A stretch of 64,000 nucleotides of DNA from Osedax fenrisi. Lineage: Eukaryota; Annelida; Polychaeta; Sabellida; Siboglinidae. Position 1 is the first letter of the stretch; each line of letters starts with the position of its first letter. The notes under the pieces were generated by a model, which saw only the letters and a list, made by a program, of their open reading frames with translations, was not told the origin of the DNA and did no database searches. The position numbers and the translations under genes are program-made. This document shows, piece by piece, positions 1 to 11,112 of this stretch. The stretch covers positions 34,201 to 98,200 of the forward strand of contig CAXHSG010000190.1 of NCBI GenBank assembly GCA_964019155.1. The letters are read 5' to 3'.

Positions 1-960
1 CATGGGATCTTCTTAAGAGACCTCTTAAGAAAGAAGACGCATGCCACTGCCAACATATGACAACCAGGTCCGTATCTACGGGGGGGGGGGCTGCGGGGGC
101 AAGGCCCCCCTGAAATAAGCCTGGCCCCTAAGACTTGTATCACATTAAGTTTTTGTAATATAGTATTTACTAGATATTCAATTATTTTTATATTTTTATT
201 TTATAATTTTATTTTAAAATTTTATTTATATTATATTTATTTATTAGAATGTATGTATTTTAGTCATAGATATTGAGTGAGGATCCAATTCTCACTCTAA
301 TGTCTATGATTTTAGTCTTATATATTATAGTGAGGATCCAATTCAGAATTTATGGTTTTATAAAATATTTTCTAAAATTATGGTAAATATTAAACAATTT
401 TAATTAACTAACTATAGTTTACCTATCATGAGTAAACAACACACAACTATTTGGTTTTCTAACTAAAATAGGAGCAGACAAATTAATAGATCACAGAATA
501 GCAGTAACACAATCAAATATCAAACCAACCCCAATCCCAAACAATAGCACTACAAAATATGAAAAAAAAAAAAAATTTAAATTATCGTCCATCTGATCTC
601 GGAAATGTTGTCCTAAACGTACAAGTGCACTTACCATGGTATAGCATAGTTTGGAAATAAAATAATAATATTTACCGATAATATGTATATATATACAAAA
701 TAAAGCACATTTATATACATTTGTAGATTGTAGTACTTTCACAGTAGGTGAAAACAACCTAAGTGGTTACTAAAATTGAAATTCCGCATTGGAAAAAGAA
801 AATAGTTTGATAAATGGTCCCAATCAAGTGATTCATTATATGAAAAACATCTATAGATAATTTTAGTATTTCAATGAAGTTATTAAAATGTATTGCAATT
901 AATATAATAACTCCTTTATCTTATTTAATTAATTTATCTCTTGAAACTGGTATTGACCAG
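1..960. other. AT-rich non-coding flank with a poly-G tract
   Basis: I see no supportable gene here. There is a run of G at 80-89, followed by a short GC hairpin (GGGGGCAAGGCCCCC-like, about 96-111). The run is one base shorter in the second copy. Two similar AGTGAGGATCCAATTC boxes lie near 274 and 328. A minus-strand reading frame at 491-757 ends in a hydrophobic stretch but has no recognisable domain and is not annotated as a gene. Confidence 0.5.
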
Positions 961-966
961 CTATAT

Positions 967-2334
967 TGAAAATTTCTAGAATAATTCCTTTATTTAAAAA
1001 GGGTGATACAAAATTATTTACTAATTACCGTCCAATTTCACTTACAAGTCAATTCTCAAAAAATTTAGAAAAAGTATGTTATGTTCGTTTTTAAATCATT
1101 TTAATATTTTATCTAATAGTCAGTTCGGTTTTAGAACAAATTTAAATACTACTATACCTACTCATGCAATTTGTAATCTTCAAACTCAAATATGTAGGTT
1201 TAATATGTAGCCTAATAGCTTTAGAAATAATAAAATAGGTGCAGCTATTTTTAATGATCTTAAAAAGGCATTTGACACAGTTAACCATGACATTTTATTT
1301 AGTAAACTAGAAAATGTAGGTATACGTGGATTTTCCTTAAAATGGATTAAAAGTTATTTTACAAATAGATATCAGACTGTTAACTTTAAAAACTATTTAT
1401 CTGATAAAATTAGAGTTAAAATTGGTGTTCCACAAGGACCAATTGTAGGTCCTATTTTTTTTCTTATTTATATTAATGATTTAATATATTCATCTTCAAT
1501 ATGCAATTTTACTATGTTTGCCGATGGTACCACTTTGTATTTCGATGATTGTAATCAAGTATTTCTAGATACACTAATAAAAAAGGAATTATTAAATATA
1601 AATAAATGGTTTATTTCAAATAGACTTACGTTAAATATTAATAAAACCTGTTATATGTTATTCAATAATAAATTATCCCATAGGTTAGCTATTAATATCT
1701 CAATTAATAATATAAATTTAACAAGAGTTAAATCTACAGAATTTTTAGGTATAATAATTGATGATAATTTAGATTGGAAACTAGACATATTATATCTGAA
1801 AAATAAATTAAAAAAAATAATTTGGATAACTAATATAATTTCTAAATTTGTAAACCAAAAGGCCTTGCTATATAATTCAGTTTGTTTACCACATATTAAT
1901 TATTGTATAATATTATGGGGTAATACTTATAAGACTAACACATTATGAATCAATATTTTACAAAAAAGAATTATTCTTATTATACATAATAAACCTTGTC
2001 TTTATCATATTAAGGATTTATTTAAATTCAACAATATATTATACCTTTCAATGACTTAGTAAAATATAATACTTGTGAATTCATGTTTAAATTATATAAT
2101 AATGTTCACCGTGAAATAATAATCAATTATTTTAGTAAAAAATCTATTATTTATCCAATTCGTGACATAAATAACTTTAATATTCTTTCTTCAAAATTAA
2201 ATATATGTTCACATTGCCTTATAATTATTGGTCCCTATTTATGGAAGTCATTATGTAATTCTTTAAAAAAAATTTCACATTTAAATAAATTCAAAAAAAA
2301 ATTTAAATTATCTCTTATATTAAAGATTGATTAA
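967..2334 (+). pseudogene. Degenerate LINE reverse transcriptase (CR1/jockey-like)
   Basis: Broken remains of a non-LTR retrotransposon reverse transcriptase. In order I can read an NYRPISL motif (about 1022), QFGFR (about 1122), the first catalytic block F-NDL-KKAFDTVNH (about 1250), GVPQG (about 1426) followed by GPIFFLIYINDL, then the second catalytic block at 1514, and finally the C-terminal block GPYLW-SLCNSLKK (about 2230). The usual FADD box reads FADG, so the second catalytic aspartate is lost. Stops and frame changes occur at about 1096, 1208, 1948 and 2060. The element is inactive. The family is judged by motif order only; CR1 or jockey-type is likely. Confidence 0.85.
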
Positions 2335-2620
2335 AATAATTTCAAATTTAATTTTTCTGACTTAAATAAAATAGTTTTATTATTTTTACATTCATTACTT
2401 TCTGACATAATATAAAATTACAAAAACATATATTATTAATAATAAATTAACAGTATTAAAAAAAATTTATTTAATTAAAAATTAAAAATTAAATTATATC
2501 TTTTATCCGATTGATTAAAATAATTTCAAATTTTATTTTTTCCGACTTAAATAAAATAGTTTTATTATTTTTACATTCATTACTTTCTGACATAATATAA
2601 AATTACAAAAATATATATAT
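2327..2620 (+). repeat. Short tandem duplication downstream of the LINE remnant
   Basis: A block of about 105 bases from 2327 (GATTGATTAAAATAATTTCA) is repeated with small changes from 2511. Each copy contains GACTTAAATAAAATAG and CATTACTTTCTGACATAA. It probably belongs to the 3' untranslated part of the LINE. The rest of 2620-2950 is T-rich with nothing recognisable. Confidence 0.75.
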
Positions 2621-2954
2621 ATAAATTAATATTATTAATTATAACATATCAGTATTAAAAAAAAAAATTATTAAAAATTTTCAGTATTATAATATGTTTC
2701 ATTTTTATTATATCATTTTACCTATTTTATCTAATATATTTGTTTCTTTTTTCTCTTATTTATTTTAGTTTCTTTTATATTTAAATATTGGCTTTCTCCT
2801 ATTTAGGTTCTCTATGTTTTATTTTATTTCATTCTTGATGTATTTCTTCGATTTTAATTTTATTATTTTATCATTTATTTATATTATTACATGATGATTA
2901 CATTTAGTTACATTATAAGTTTCATTTTATTTTTTTTTATCATATATATGTAAC

Positions 2955-3540
2955 ATGAAGTCATATTATTATAACATTATTCTTATCTATAATGAAACTT
3001 ATCATGTTAATAAAGGGGTAATTGTCTCGATAAGCAACACTGCTTCTATAATTACCCTGGCATTGCCTAAATCTGATAATAATAATAATATCGTTGCAGA
3101 CGATTTACAAATGTATACTTCTCTTCCCATTTCCTGTGACTCCAACTCTATTCAACTGTTTATTTTTAGCTACCTAACAGAACTTACTGACTGGTTCTCC
3201 CATAATTCCCTATCACTTAACATGACCAAAACTGACACCATCATTCTCTCCAGACCTACCCCCTAATCATCAGCCACCCCTTTCTACTATCCTTCCCTAC
3301 CTCACAATCCATAACAACTCTTGGTTTCACCATCAACTCCCACCTAGATTACTCTGACCACATATCTATAATGATTCGCAATGACAACTATTTCTTTATA
3401 ACATTAGAAAATCACGCAATAAATTGACTTTTTCAATGACTAAAAGTCTAATACACTCGCTAGTCTTCAGTAGACTTATATACTGCTGCTCACTTTTATA
3501 TAATCTCCCCTAAATCTTATGCTTAAACACTTTAAATGAA
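2955..3540 (+). pseudogene. LINE reverse transcriptase fragment
   Basis: The open part (to 3266) carries VADDLQMYTSLP, the reverse-transcriptase catalytic box with both aspartates, followed by LTDWFSHNSLSLNMTKTD, a typical thumb-side block of CR1/L2-like elements. Further along, in shifted frames, LGFTINSHLDYSDH-like and later blocks can still be read to about 3530. It belongs to a different subfamily from the element at 967-2334 and resembles the fragment at 42530-42976. Frames are broken, so it is dead. Confidence 0.75.
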
Positions 3541-4080
3541 AATTGGTATCCATAAGTTGATGTACTATATTTATATATACATAGTTTTTACAAGATGAAT
3601 TAATTTATAATATTTATTTTACTTATATATTTATATATACTATTTATCTTAAATCAATCTATATTTACAGATATGTTGACATTTAATTTATATAATTTAT
3701 GTAAATATAGACTGTTAATAAAAGGAAATTATGAGGTTAAAAATGGTATAATTTTTTATAATACAAAAATAAATATAATACAAATAAATATATATATATA
3801 TATAATATATACAAAAAATATATAATACAAATACATATAATACAATTTATAAATTTATAATACAACTTATATTATACAATACGATTAATCATCGATGATT
3901 AATAGTGAAGATCTTCATGATATGAATTAATATCAAATACAACAGACAGATTACTAAGATATTACCCCTGAATTAAGAGCTCATGAGTTGATAGTGTATT
4001 TCAATATCTCCATCATGATAACGATTCATGAGAGACATAAGACGATCGTTGTTGTGTTTAAATTGTGTCTTTTGTTGTCT
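3541..4080. other. AT-rich non-coding stretch
   Basis: Mostly A/T with TATA runs. A small palindrome (GATTAATCATCGATGATTAAT) lies near 3882. Nothing else is recognisable. Confidence 0.5.
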
Positions 4081-4087
4081 ATTAATG

Positions 4088-4475
4088 TTAGTCAACAAGA
4101 GCGCAAGTAAATCGTGAGCAATTTGCATCCAAATGAAGAATACCAATTAATTTATACATGAATATACGGCATTCTCCAACAAGTTTATTTAAAGAACGAT
4201 GAGAGGCATGTGTCATTGTTAGTCCGATTAGACATTCCATATACTGATATGGAAGAGGGGATGTGAATGGGACATAATCCACTGCCTTAACATATAATGA
4301 TGAAGTTTGTTGAGCATAATATCATCATCTCGTATATCTTTGCGTAGATCCTCAAATTTCTGTCGTATAAGCTCTGCCGATAGAAGGGCAATGCCATATA
4401 ACATCCGATTAGTAGTGATGGGGCAGGATCACGTGCATAACGTTCCTCTAGTCCAATTCTCAGTGATCTTCGCAT
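4088..4475 (-). other. Two unassigned minus-strand reading frames
   Basis: Two adjacent open stretches, 4287-4475 and 4088-4282, are richer in G+C than their flanks and have a mixed amino-acid composition, for example RRSLRIGLEERYARDP near the start of the first. I recognise no domain. They lie downstream, on the same strand, of the MULE-like transposase fragment and could be its degenerate 3' exons, but nothing proves it. They are unchanged at 56246-56633, which says only that the duplication is recent. Confidence 0.2.
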
Positions 4476-4984
4476 GACTCACTGTATTTGAATACACACA
4501 TTAATAATATGAAAACCATATCATTTTTTAAATATGTTATATATGTATATATATCTATAATTTATAGTATTTTTTAAATAGTAATATAAATTACTATAAG
4601 GAGAATACACTAATAACGTGCATTGAATAATACAATTAAATCTAGAAAACACATGATAAAGTATATAATTATTGAATTTAAATTCGAGATTAAATTTAGT
4701 TTATTAGTATTTAATAGTTTAGTTATAATTGTATTCTTAGTCTATATATTAATTATTTATCGTATATATTTATATATATAAAAATTCCGATCCCACTATG
4801 GAATTCCCTCCTACCATTCATTTTATTACATCCCACAAAAGATTTATAAATCTTACTTCTTCTCTTCTCTCTACCTCTAATCATTAAATCATCCAACTTA
4901 TTATTTTACCTCGTGTTATTATTCAACTACAGTATTATTATTAAATTGTTATCGTATCATTATTATCTTATTATTATTTTCACC

Positions 4985-5062
4985 ACGCACGAGCGAAAGG
5001 GTCTACATGACTCTATTTTAGTGTCTAATAAACTGTATAGCACCATCATCATCATATATATA
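4985..5062 (+). repeat. Conserved LINE-like 3' end motif with CAT tail
   Basis: GCACGAGCGAAAGGGTCTACATGACTCTATTTTAGTG is followed by CTAATAAAC and a short (CAT)n run. Near-identical blocks occur at 12690-12760 (minus) and 35905-35965 (plus), each ending in (CAT)n. A shared block ending in a short tandem tail is what the 3' end of a retrotransposon looks like; assignment to a family is inference. Confidence 0.55.
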
Positions 5063-5275
5063 TATATACTAAGATATATAACCTGAGTATAATAAATTTG
5101 GGCATCTTTACAAATCGATATATTCAAAGATATTCTGAACAGCCTGCTAAGCTGCTATCTCAAAGTCTCCGAGAACTTATTCCACAGCCAAATCGCCACA
5201 AGTTATACTTCTGATATGTTAAATATGTTAAATAATTAGTAATCGGTATTAATTAAATAATAATAATTAAATAAC

Positions 5276-5470
5276 CTGACAACTTCAGTATAGTTCTCTA
5301 TGGTACAGCTTCTCATGAACAAGTGAGCCACAGTCAGCTGTTTCATGCACTGGCCACTCGATACAGCGACGTGGATACCAAATAACTGAGTGAATGGATG
5401 CCGTATTACCTGAAATGTGCCATCCATGTACCATGTTTTGGCTGTCTTAAGTATATCGCTGAGTTTGCGT
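5276..5470 (-). pseudogene. MULE-like transposase fragment
   Basis: On the minus strand the frame reads KTAKTWYMDGTFQVI, then HPFTQLFGIH and SSGQCMKQL-VAHLFM, then ENYTEVV. This matches the pattern D-GTF-(x)-PF-QL(x)-IH with a conserved lysine-glutamine pair that opens the DDE transposase domain of Mutator-like elements, where the D of MDGTF is the first catalytic residue. The frame runs into a plausible 5' splice site (CAG|GTTATT, exon end 5276). The upstream part carries stops, and the remaining catalytic acidic residues are not visible, so this is a fragment. No terminal inverted repeats were found. Confidence 0.6.
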
Positions 5471-5844
5471 CATGAAGATGTCTCTTATCTCCAACGTGAA
5501 TATCACAGCGCAGAAATTCAGGAGGAATATGATCGTGGTTTATTTAGAAAGATAGGTCTTCCACGTGACCTGGTCGACCTTTCGTACGATAGTAGTTGAC
5601 GTTGCTACACATTCTTTTCATTGTGGGCATATTATAGACCAAGGATTCGTCATTCATTAGTACCTATATGAAAAAATATAATATATAAGAATAAATATAT
5701 TAACTAATTATATAATAGGTATACAGTATATACTATATAGGGATATAATAATGTAGAGTACAAAAGTCTAGCTGCAGGTGTAACACACACATATACACAC
5801 AATTATACATATATACACATACTAGTGATGTAAATGATGCAAGT

Positions 5845-6402
5845 CAAATCTAAAGCGTATTTGTAAATCTAATTTTGTATTTGTTTGATTATTTTATAAA
5901 TTCTAATTAATTTTAACATTGAATTTACATAATATTATTCATATTTCTACTTGTTTGATTATTTTATAAATTCTATTTTATTATAACATTGATTTTACAT
6001 TATATTATTCATATTTATATAAGTATTTGTTTGATTAATTTATAAATTATATTTTATTTTAATATTGATTTTACATTATATTATTTATATATTTTTTCAT
6101 ATTTGTATATATAGATTATTTCATAAATTCTAATTAATTTTAACATTAATTTACATTAATTAATAAATTATATTTTAACATTGATTTTACATTATATTAT
6201 TCATATTTCTACTTGTTTGATTATTTTATAAATTCTATTTTATTTTTAGATTGACTTTACATTATATTATTTATGTATTTTTTCATATTTGTATATATGA
6301 TTATTTCATAAATTCTAATTAATTTTATATTATATTATTCATATTTGTATTTCATAAATTCTATTTGATTTTTACATTGATTTTACATTATATTATTTAT
6401 AT
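5845..6402 (+). repeat. 70-bp AT-rich satellite, left part
   Basis: Imperfect tandem units of about 60-75 bases share the words TTGTTTGATTATTT, ATAAATTCTATTTTATTTT, ACATTGATTTTACATTATAT and TATTCATATTT. The array is interrupted by the hAT-type insertion at 6411-7758 and continues to about 8815. The same units occur inverted at 33700-34500. Confidence 0.85.
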
Positions 6403-6410
6403 ATTTTTTC

Positions 6411-7182
6411 CAGTGTTCCATAGGTTATTACCGCCTATGGTAATAACCGCGGTAATAACCGGTAATAACCTGTCCGGTAAAAACAGGTTTTTACCATGGT
6501 AAAAACCTAGTGTTGTCTATATAATTAAATATAATATTATCTATATTATATTAAACCTACTAGTGTCTATATTATTTATAGATTTTATATTTAATAGATA
6601 ATATACAATTATAAAGTTAAATAATACTACCTTAAAATCAATATTATAAGATTTTTTATATTAAAAAAAAAACTTTATTAATTTTGACTCTATGTAAAGA
6701 AAACATTTTTTAAATAAATAATATGATATTGAAATAAATGAGTAAATAAGTCAATATATATATATATAAAATATTGAATATAATAATATATTTATTTTTG
6801 CATTAGTAAAAGGAAAGCCCATTCACACCAAATAAAGCGAGCGATTTTTCACCGATATGCGCAGTAACGAAATCGTCGAGAAATAGTTAAATATTTAGAG
6901 ATATCTCGAAATGATGAATAGTGATATTGTCACGATATATTGGTGATATATTGGTGATATATCGGTAGGGGTGTAGCACAGAGAGAGAAAAATCCGTACG
7001 ATATTGGTGAAAAATCGGCCAACTTTTTCGGTGTGACAGGGACTTAATATTGTAAAAAATAATATATATATTAAACAATAGAACTAATAATATTTTCATT
7101 GAGAAATTATTTGAATATATTCATTATTTGATTTTATACCATGATATTTAATTAAATATATTAAATATATCTATATATATTG

Positions 7183-7241
<59 letters not shown>

Positions 7242-7758
7242 CTGAATAGAATATTTATTTTTATATATATGAAATTAAATATAGTTTTTACAAATATTTT
7301 TTACAATACTGTATAACTATTTAGTAATATTTTCATTGTGTAATTTTATGAATATATAACACAGTATGATTTTATTTCATTTATAAAATATATCCAATTA
7401 CATCAACTTTTTAATTTTACAATATAAGGGTGGCAGACCTCAAAATCCAGTTGGATTTAAAATAATAAATGTACTATAAATGGCATAATAAAGCAGACAA
7501 ATGTTGACAAATTTTCAAATAAATCTGCTAGATTAATTAGCCATAACATTTATATATAAATGAATCAATATTACTTTAAATTTCAATATACATTTTTTTT
7601 TAAAGGTATTATATTTTATGAGTACTAGGTTTTTTACCGGTAATTACCGGTTATTACCGGTTTTTACCGTAAATTAACATGTTAGAGATAGGTTTTTACC
7701 GGTTATTACCGGTTTTGCCCGGTAAAAACAGGTTTTTACCGAAAATAATGGAACCCTG
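6411..7758. mobile_element. Non-autonomous hAT-type element
   Basis: Termini are CAGTGTTCCAT on the left and, read inward, CAGGGTTCCAT on the right, typical of hAT transposons. An exact 8-bp target duplication (ATTTTTTC) lies at 6403-6410 and 7759-7766, the hAT duplication length. Subterminal regions are full of short palindromic words, GGTAATAACCGGT and GGTTTTTACC. The 1348-bp interior encodes no transposase. At about 6820-7045 a further inverted pair with CGATTTTTCACC may be a nested element. It was inserted into the 70-bp satellite. Confidence 0.88.
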
Positions 7759-7766
7759 ATTTTTTC

Positions 7767-8815
7767 ATATTTGAATATATGATTATTTCATAAATTCTAA
7801 TTGATTTTACATTATATTATTCACATTTTTAATTGTAATTGTTTGATCATATTATTTTATAAATTCTATTATATTTTGATATTTAATTTACTTTATATTA
7901 TTTATATTTGTTGGATTATTTCATAAATTCTATTTTATTTTTTACATAGATTTTACATTATATTATTCATATTTGTATTTTTATGTTTGATTATTTCATA
8001 AATTTTAATTAATTATAACATTGATTTTACATTATATTATTAATATTTGTATTTATTTTATTATTTCATAAATTATATTTTATTTTAAAATTTATTTAAA
8101 ATTATATTATTCCAATTTGTATTTCATAAATTCTATTTTATTTTAACATTGATTTTACATTATATTATTCATATTTCTATTTGTATGTTTGATTATTTCA
8201 TAAATTATAATTAATTTTAACGTTGATTTTAAATTATATTATTCATATTTATATTTGTTTTATTATTTTATAAATTATAATTAATTTTAACATTTAATTT
8301 ACATTATATTATTCATATTCATATGTGTATTTGTTTGATTATTTCATAAATTATATTTTATTTTAACATTGATTTTAAATTATATTATTCATATTTGTAT
8401 TTCATAAATTCTATTTTATTTTAATATTAATTTTAAATTATATTATTCATATTTATATATGTAATTGTTTGATTATTTTATAAATTCTATTTTATTTTAA
8501 CATTGATTGTACAATGTACAATATACATTATATTATTAATTTTTGTATTTCAAAATTCTATTTTATTTTTACATTGATTTGTACATTATATTATTTATAT
8601 ATTTTTTCATATTTGTATATATGATTATTTCATAAATTCTAATTAATTTAACATTATATTATTCATATTTCTATTTCTATTTGTTTGATTATTTTATAAA
8701 TTCTATTTTATTTTAACATTGATTTTTCATTATATTATTCAATATATATTTCATAAATTCTATTTTATTTTTACATTGATTTTACATTATATTATTCATA
8801 TTTGTATTTGTATTT
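7767..8815 (+). repeat. 70-bp AT-rich satellite, right part
   Basis: Continuation of the array at 5845-6402, with the same word order in every unit. The second copy of the window duplication has exactly one more 70-bp unit here (about 59950-60020), showing unit gain or loss after the duplication. Confidence 0.85.
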
Positions 8816-8850
8816 AAGTATTACACATGCACACACACAAACATGCTAAC

Positions 8851-8981
8851 CTAGACCGTATAGCCTCTATAGTCTCTATGTCGTGGGCGAACACGTGAAT
8901 ACCAGAACTTAGCAGCACCTCCAGGGATGACTGTGACCCGCTGAAGTCAGAGCTTAGGCATTCTATTAGGATGCCCGTTTC
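8851..8981 (-). pseudogene. LIAS: Lipoyl synthase (LIAS) remnant, ECL-DF / AHNVET exon
   Basis: The minus strand is open with a CCCCAG acceptor just before position 8981 and a GTTAGC donor after 8851. It reads GILIECLSSDFSGSQSSLEV and HVFAHDIETIEAIRS. Lipoyl synthases have ILVECLTPDFRGD and DVYAHNVETVPEL in the same order, so the match covers the whole exon. It lies downstream of the exons at 10633-10747 and 10108-10171 in normal gene order. A partial repeat of its acceptor side is seen at about 9025-9062. LIAS is a mitochondrial radical-SAM enzyme that inserts sulphur into octanoyl groups; this copy cannot be functional because of its sister exons. Confidence 0.8.
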
Positions 8982-9509
8982 CTGGGGGAGGATAGAGGTG
9001 GATGTATTTTAGATATGGTAGATTAGCATTCTATTAGGATGATGGGCTTCCTGGTGGGAGAGGAGTATAAATATAATTAATAGATATATAAACAATGTAT
9101 TACTACAACATAATAGTACAATTTATGGGGTTACATACAACAAAAACTGTGCGATATCGGCCAGATTTTTATAGCCCGATATCAGGCAGTTTCTGTGTTA
9201 ATGGATATACCGATATCAGGATAGTTGATGCACGAATTATGTGTGCGTTTATATAAGAATTATCTATTAAATCTTTGACTTACCCAATATCGGGTAAATG
9301 TTTTAAAACAAATAAATTACAGCCAGATATTTGTTGTTATGAAACCATCTTTATTATTATTTTGTTATTATTTATTATTATTATCAGATTTAGGTTTTTA
9401 CATCAGGGTAATTATAAAAACAGAGCTTATCGAGATAATTACTATTAAATATAAAAATTACTCATCAATAATTAATAATATATATAAATATATTGTTGTA
9501 TATATTTGT

Positions 9510-9786
9510 ATTGTTATTTTTATTTGGTGGAGTCCTTTCATCCCATCCAGGAACTTAGATGAAGTTTTCACTTATAACCATATGGCTCTAATGCCCATTC
9601 GAAGCCGCTCTCATGTTAAGACATCCATGGTTTTAATGAGAGCCGATAATTTATTTACACACATTTATATAAGATAACTTCTAAATATTATTTTAAGACA
9701 TATTTTAATGGTCGGGACGAGGTTCGAATCCGCGACATACCTCTTGTGTGTCTGACAATTTAGCCAACTGATCTATATAGGCAGTT
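9510..9786 (-). mobile_element. tRNA-derived SINE
   Basis: The minus strand starts with a degenerate tRNA-like head (A box near 9765, B box GGTTCGAATCC-like read as GGATTCGAACC on the other strand near 9725) and continues into a body containing GGCTTCGAATGGGCATTAGA, AAGTTCCTGGATGGGATGAA and GGACTCCACC. The same body occurs at 35091-35381 and 51389-51680. It lies in what was an intron of the LIAS gene. An open plus-strand frame at 9339-9677 is an accident of this sequence. Confidence 0.85.
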
Positions 9787-10107
9787 TAATAAATATAACA
9801 ATATTAGATATTATTTTTAACAAATTAAATATAAACAATTAATTTTAGTTAATAATATTTTTTATTTTTTAAAGAGATTCAAAATAAGTAAAATAAAAAG
9901 TATTAACATTAATTAATTTAAAATATATAAATAAATAAACAATTATAAATAACTAAGTAAACGGATTGATTAAAACACGTTAAATATAAAATACACATAT
10001 ATAATTAATCATAGTATAATACACCAATGTAAATGAATATAATTAGTAATAAACTATATATCTTAAATGTAATGAGCATTGATAATTCTGTATTAGCTAA
10101 TGTATAC

Positions 10108-10171
10108 GAACTTCTCATTTAGCACTATAACAGTTTCAGCTATATGGCAGCACCCCCATCTTCTATGTCTA
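10108..10171 (-). pseudogene. LIAS: Lipoyl synthase (LIAS) remnant, DGGA-HIA exon
   Basis: A small minus-strand exon with a CATTCAG acceptor before 10171 and a GTATAC donor after 10108. It reads DIEDGGAA and then, after an apparent one-base deletion, HIAETVIVLNEKF. Lipoyl synthases have DMPDGGAEHIAKTV at this point, between the TSVDRD block and the ILVECL block. Both flanking blocks are present in order in this region, which makes the call much firmer than its length alone would. The frameshift confirms it is dead. Confidence 0.72.
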
Positions 10172-10632
10172 CTGAATGTATGAGTTAATTAGTATATGTA
10201 TGTAGTCAGTATGCATTAGAGGTTAATTAAAATTCATAATTTTTTAATTTGTATTTCTAAATAAATATGTTATTAAATATATTATAATAATTTATATAAA
10301 ATGATTTTTATATAATCATATTGAAATCATTAACCTGAAAACGAATTTTGTAGTGAATTTTAATTATATTTCGAATTTGTACTACGATACAAAACGATAA
10401 AATCACTAAAGCGTAAAATAAAATTACACAAAATATGCATTCGCAGACTTATAGACTTAGAGATTAGAGTCTTATCCAATTTAATTGAATGCATTTTTAT
10501 CGTAAATATGTTAATATCAAATAAATATATTATGTTATAATATTTAGTAATCTACAAAGTATGCTATGATGTAAAGTAAAGCTATGCTATAAACAGTACT
10601 ACATAGTACTAGGCTATAGGCTATACATGTAC

Positions 10633-10747
10633 CGTCTTTGTCCACACTGGTCAACACTATGTAGTCTACGTCCCACTCTGTGATGGCGGTGTTGAAGGGG
10701 GTCAAGAGGGGTGGGAGGTCTTCACCAGTAAACATGTCTCCCATTAA
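10633..10747 (-). pseudogene. LIAS: Lipoyl synthase (LIAS) remnant, GDT / TSVD exon
   Basis: A minus-strand exon preceded by a poly-C tract and CACAG acceptor (exon starts at 10747) and followed by a GTACATG donor. It reads LMGDMFTGEDLPPLL and then AITEWDVDYIVLTSVDKDG. Lipoyl synthase has LMGDTCTRGCRFC and AIAEWGLDYVVLTSVDRDD. The segment with the radical-SAM CxxxCxxC cysteines is missing, apparently by internal deletion, so no cluster could be bound. A homologous exon lies inverted at 42082-42185 with different damage. Confidence 0.85.
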
Positions 10748-10912
10748 CTGTGGGGGGGGGGTAATTTAAAGTCGGTAGATCATCTACCGACTTTAAACTA
10801 CTAGATGATGATTATAATGATAATCTTAATTATAATGTTAATGATAATGATGATGATGATGATGATGATGATGGTATTGATATTATTAATTTGATAATCA
10901 TTATCATAATGA

Positions 10913-11112
10913 CCCAGCAATCAGTAAGAGCAACATAACAGCATATTCTAGAGCCTCAAATGTTTACATTGTGCTATTATGCTGATATTAAATGTCTATT
11001 ATGCTGCTATTAATTTATCATGCTATTATGCTGCTGTTATGCTGCTATTATGCTAATATTAATTTTAAAAGTATATTATGCTGCTATTATGCTGCTCTTA
11101 CTGTTAGCTGGG
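10913..11112. mobile_element. 200-bp TIR element (MITE)
   Basis: The left end reads CCCAGCAATCAGTAAGAGCA and the right end, read inward, CCCAGCTAACAGTAAGAGCA, so the terminal inverted repeats match at 18 of 20 positions. The interior is built from repeats of TATTATGCTGC. The homologous place in arm B, near 41945-41975, has no such sequence and runs directly from the GATA-rich stretch into GAATTTATTACAG. No clear target duplication was identified. Confidence 0.75.

Noticed and set aside
491..757. 88-codon minus-strand frame ending in a hydrophobic helix
   Set aside because: No recognised domain, half of it is low-complexity (poly-F from a poly-A run), and an internal GTAAGT makes it as likely to be random. 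Its repetition at 52646 reflects only the duplication.
5417..5599. 60-codon plus-strand frame
   Set aside because: It overlaps the antisense of the MULE-like fragment, which has recognisable motifs; this strand has none.
9339..9677. 112-codon plus-strand frame
   Set aside because: Its second half is the antisense of a SINE body and its first half is AT-rich low-complexity sequence.
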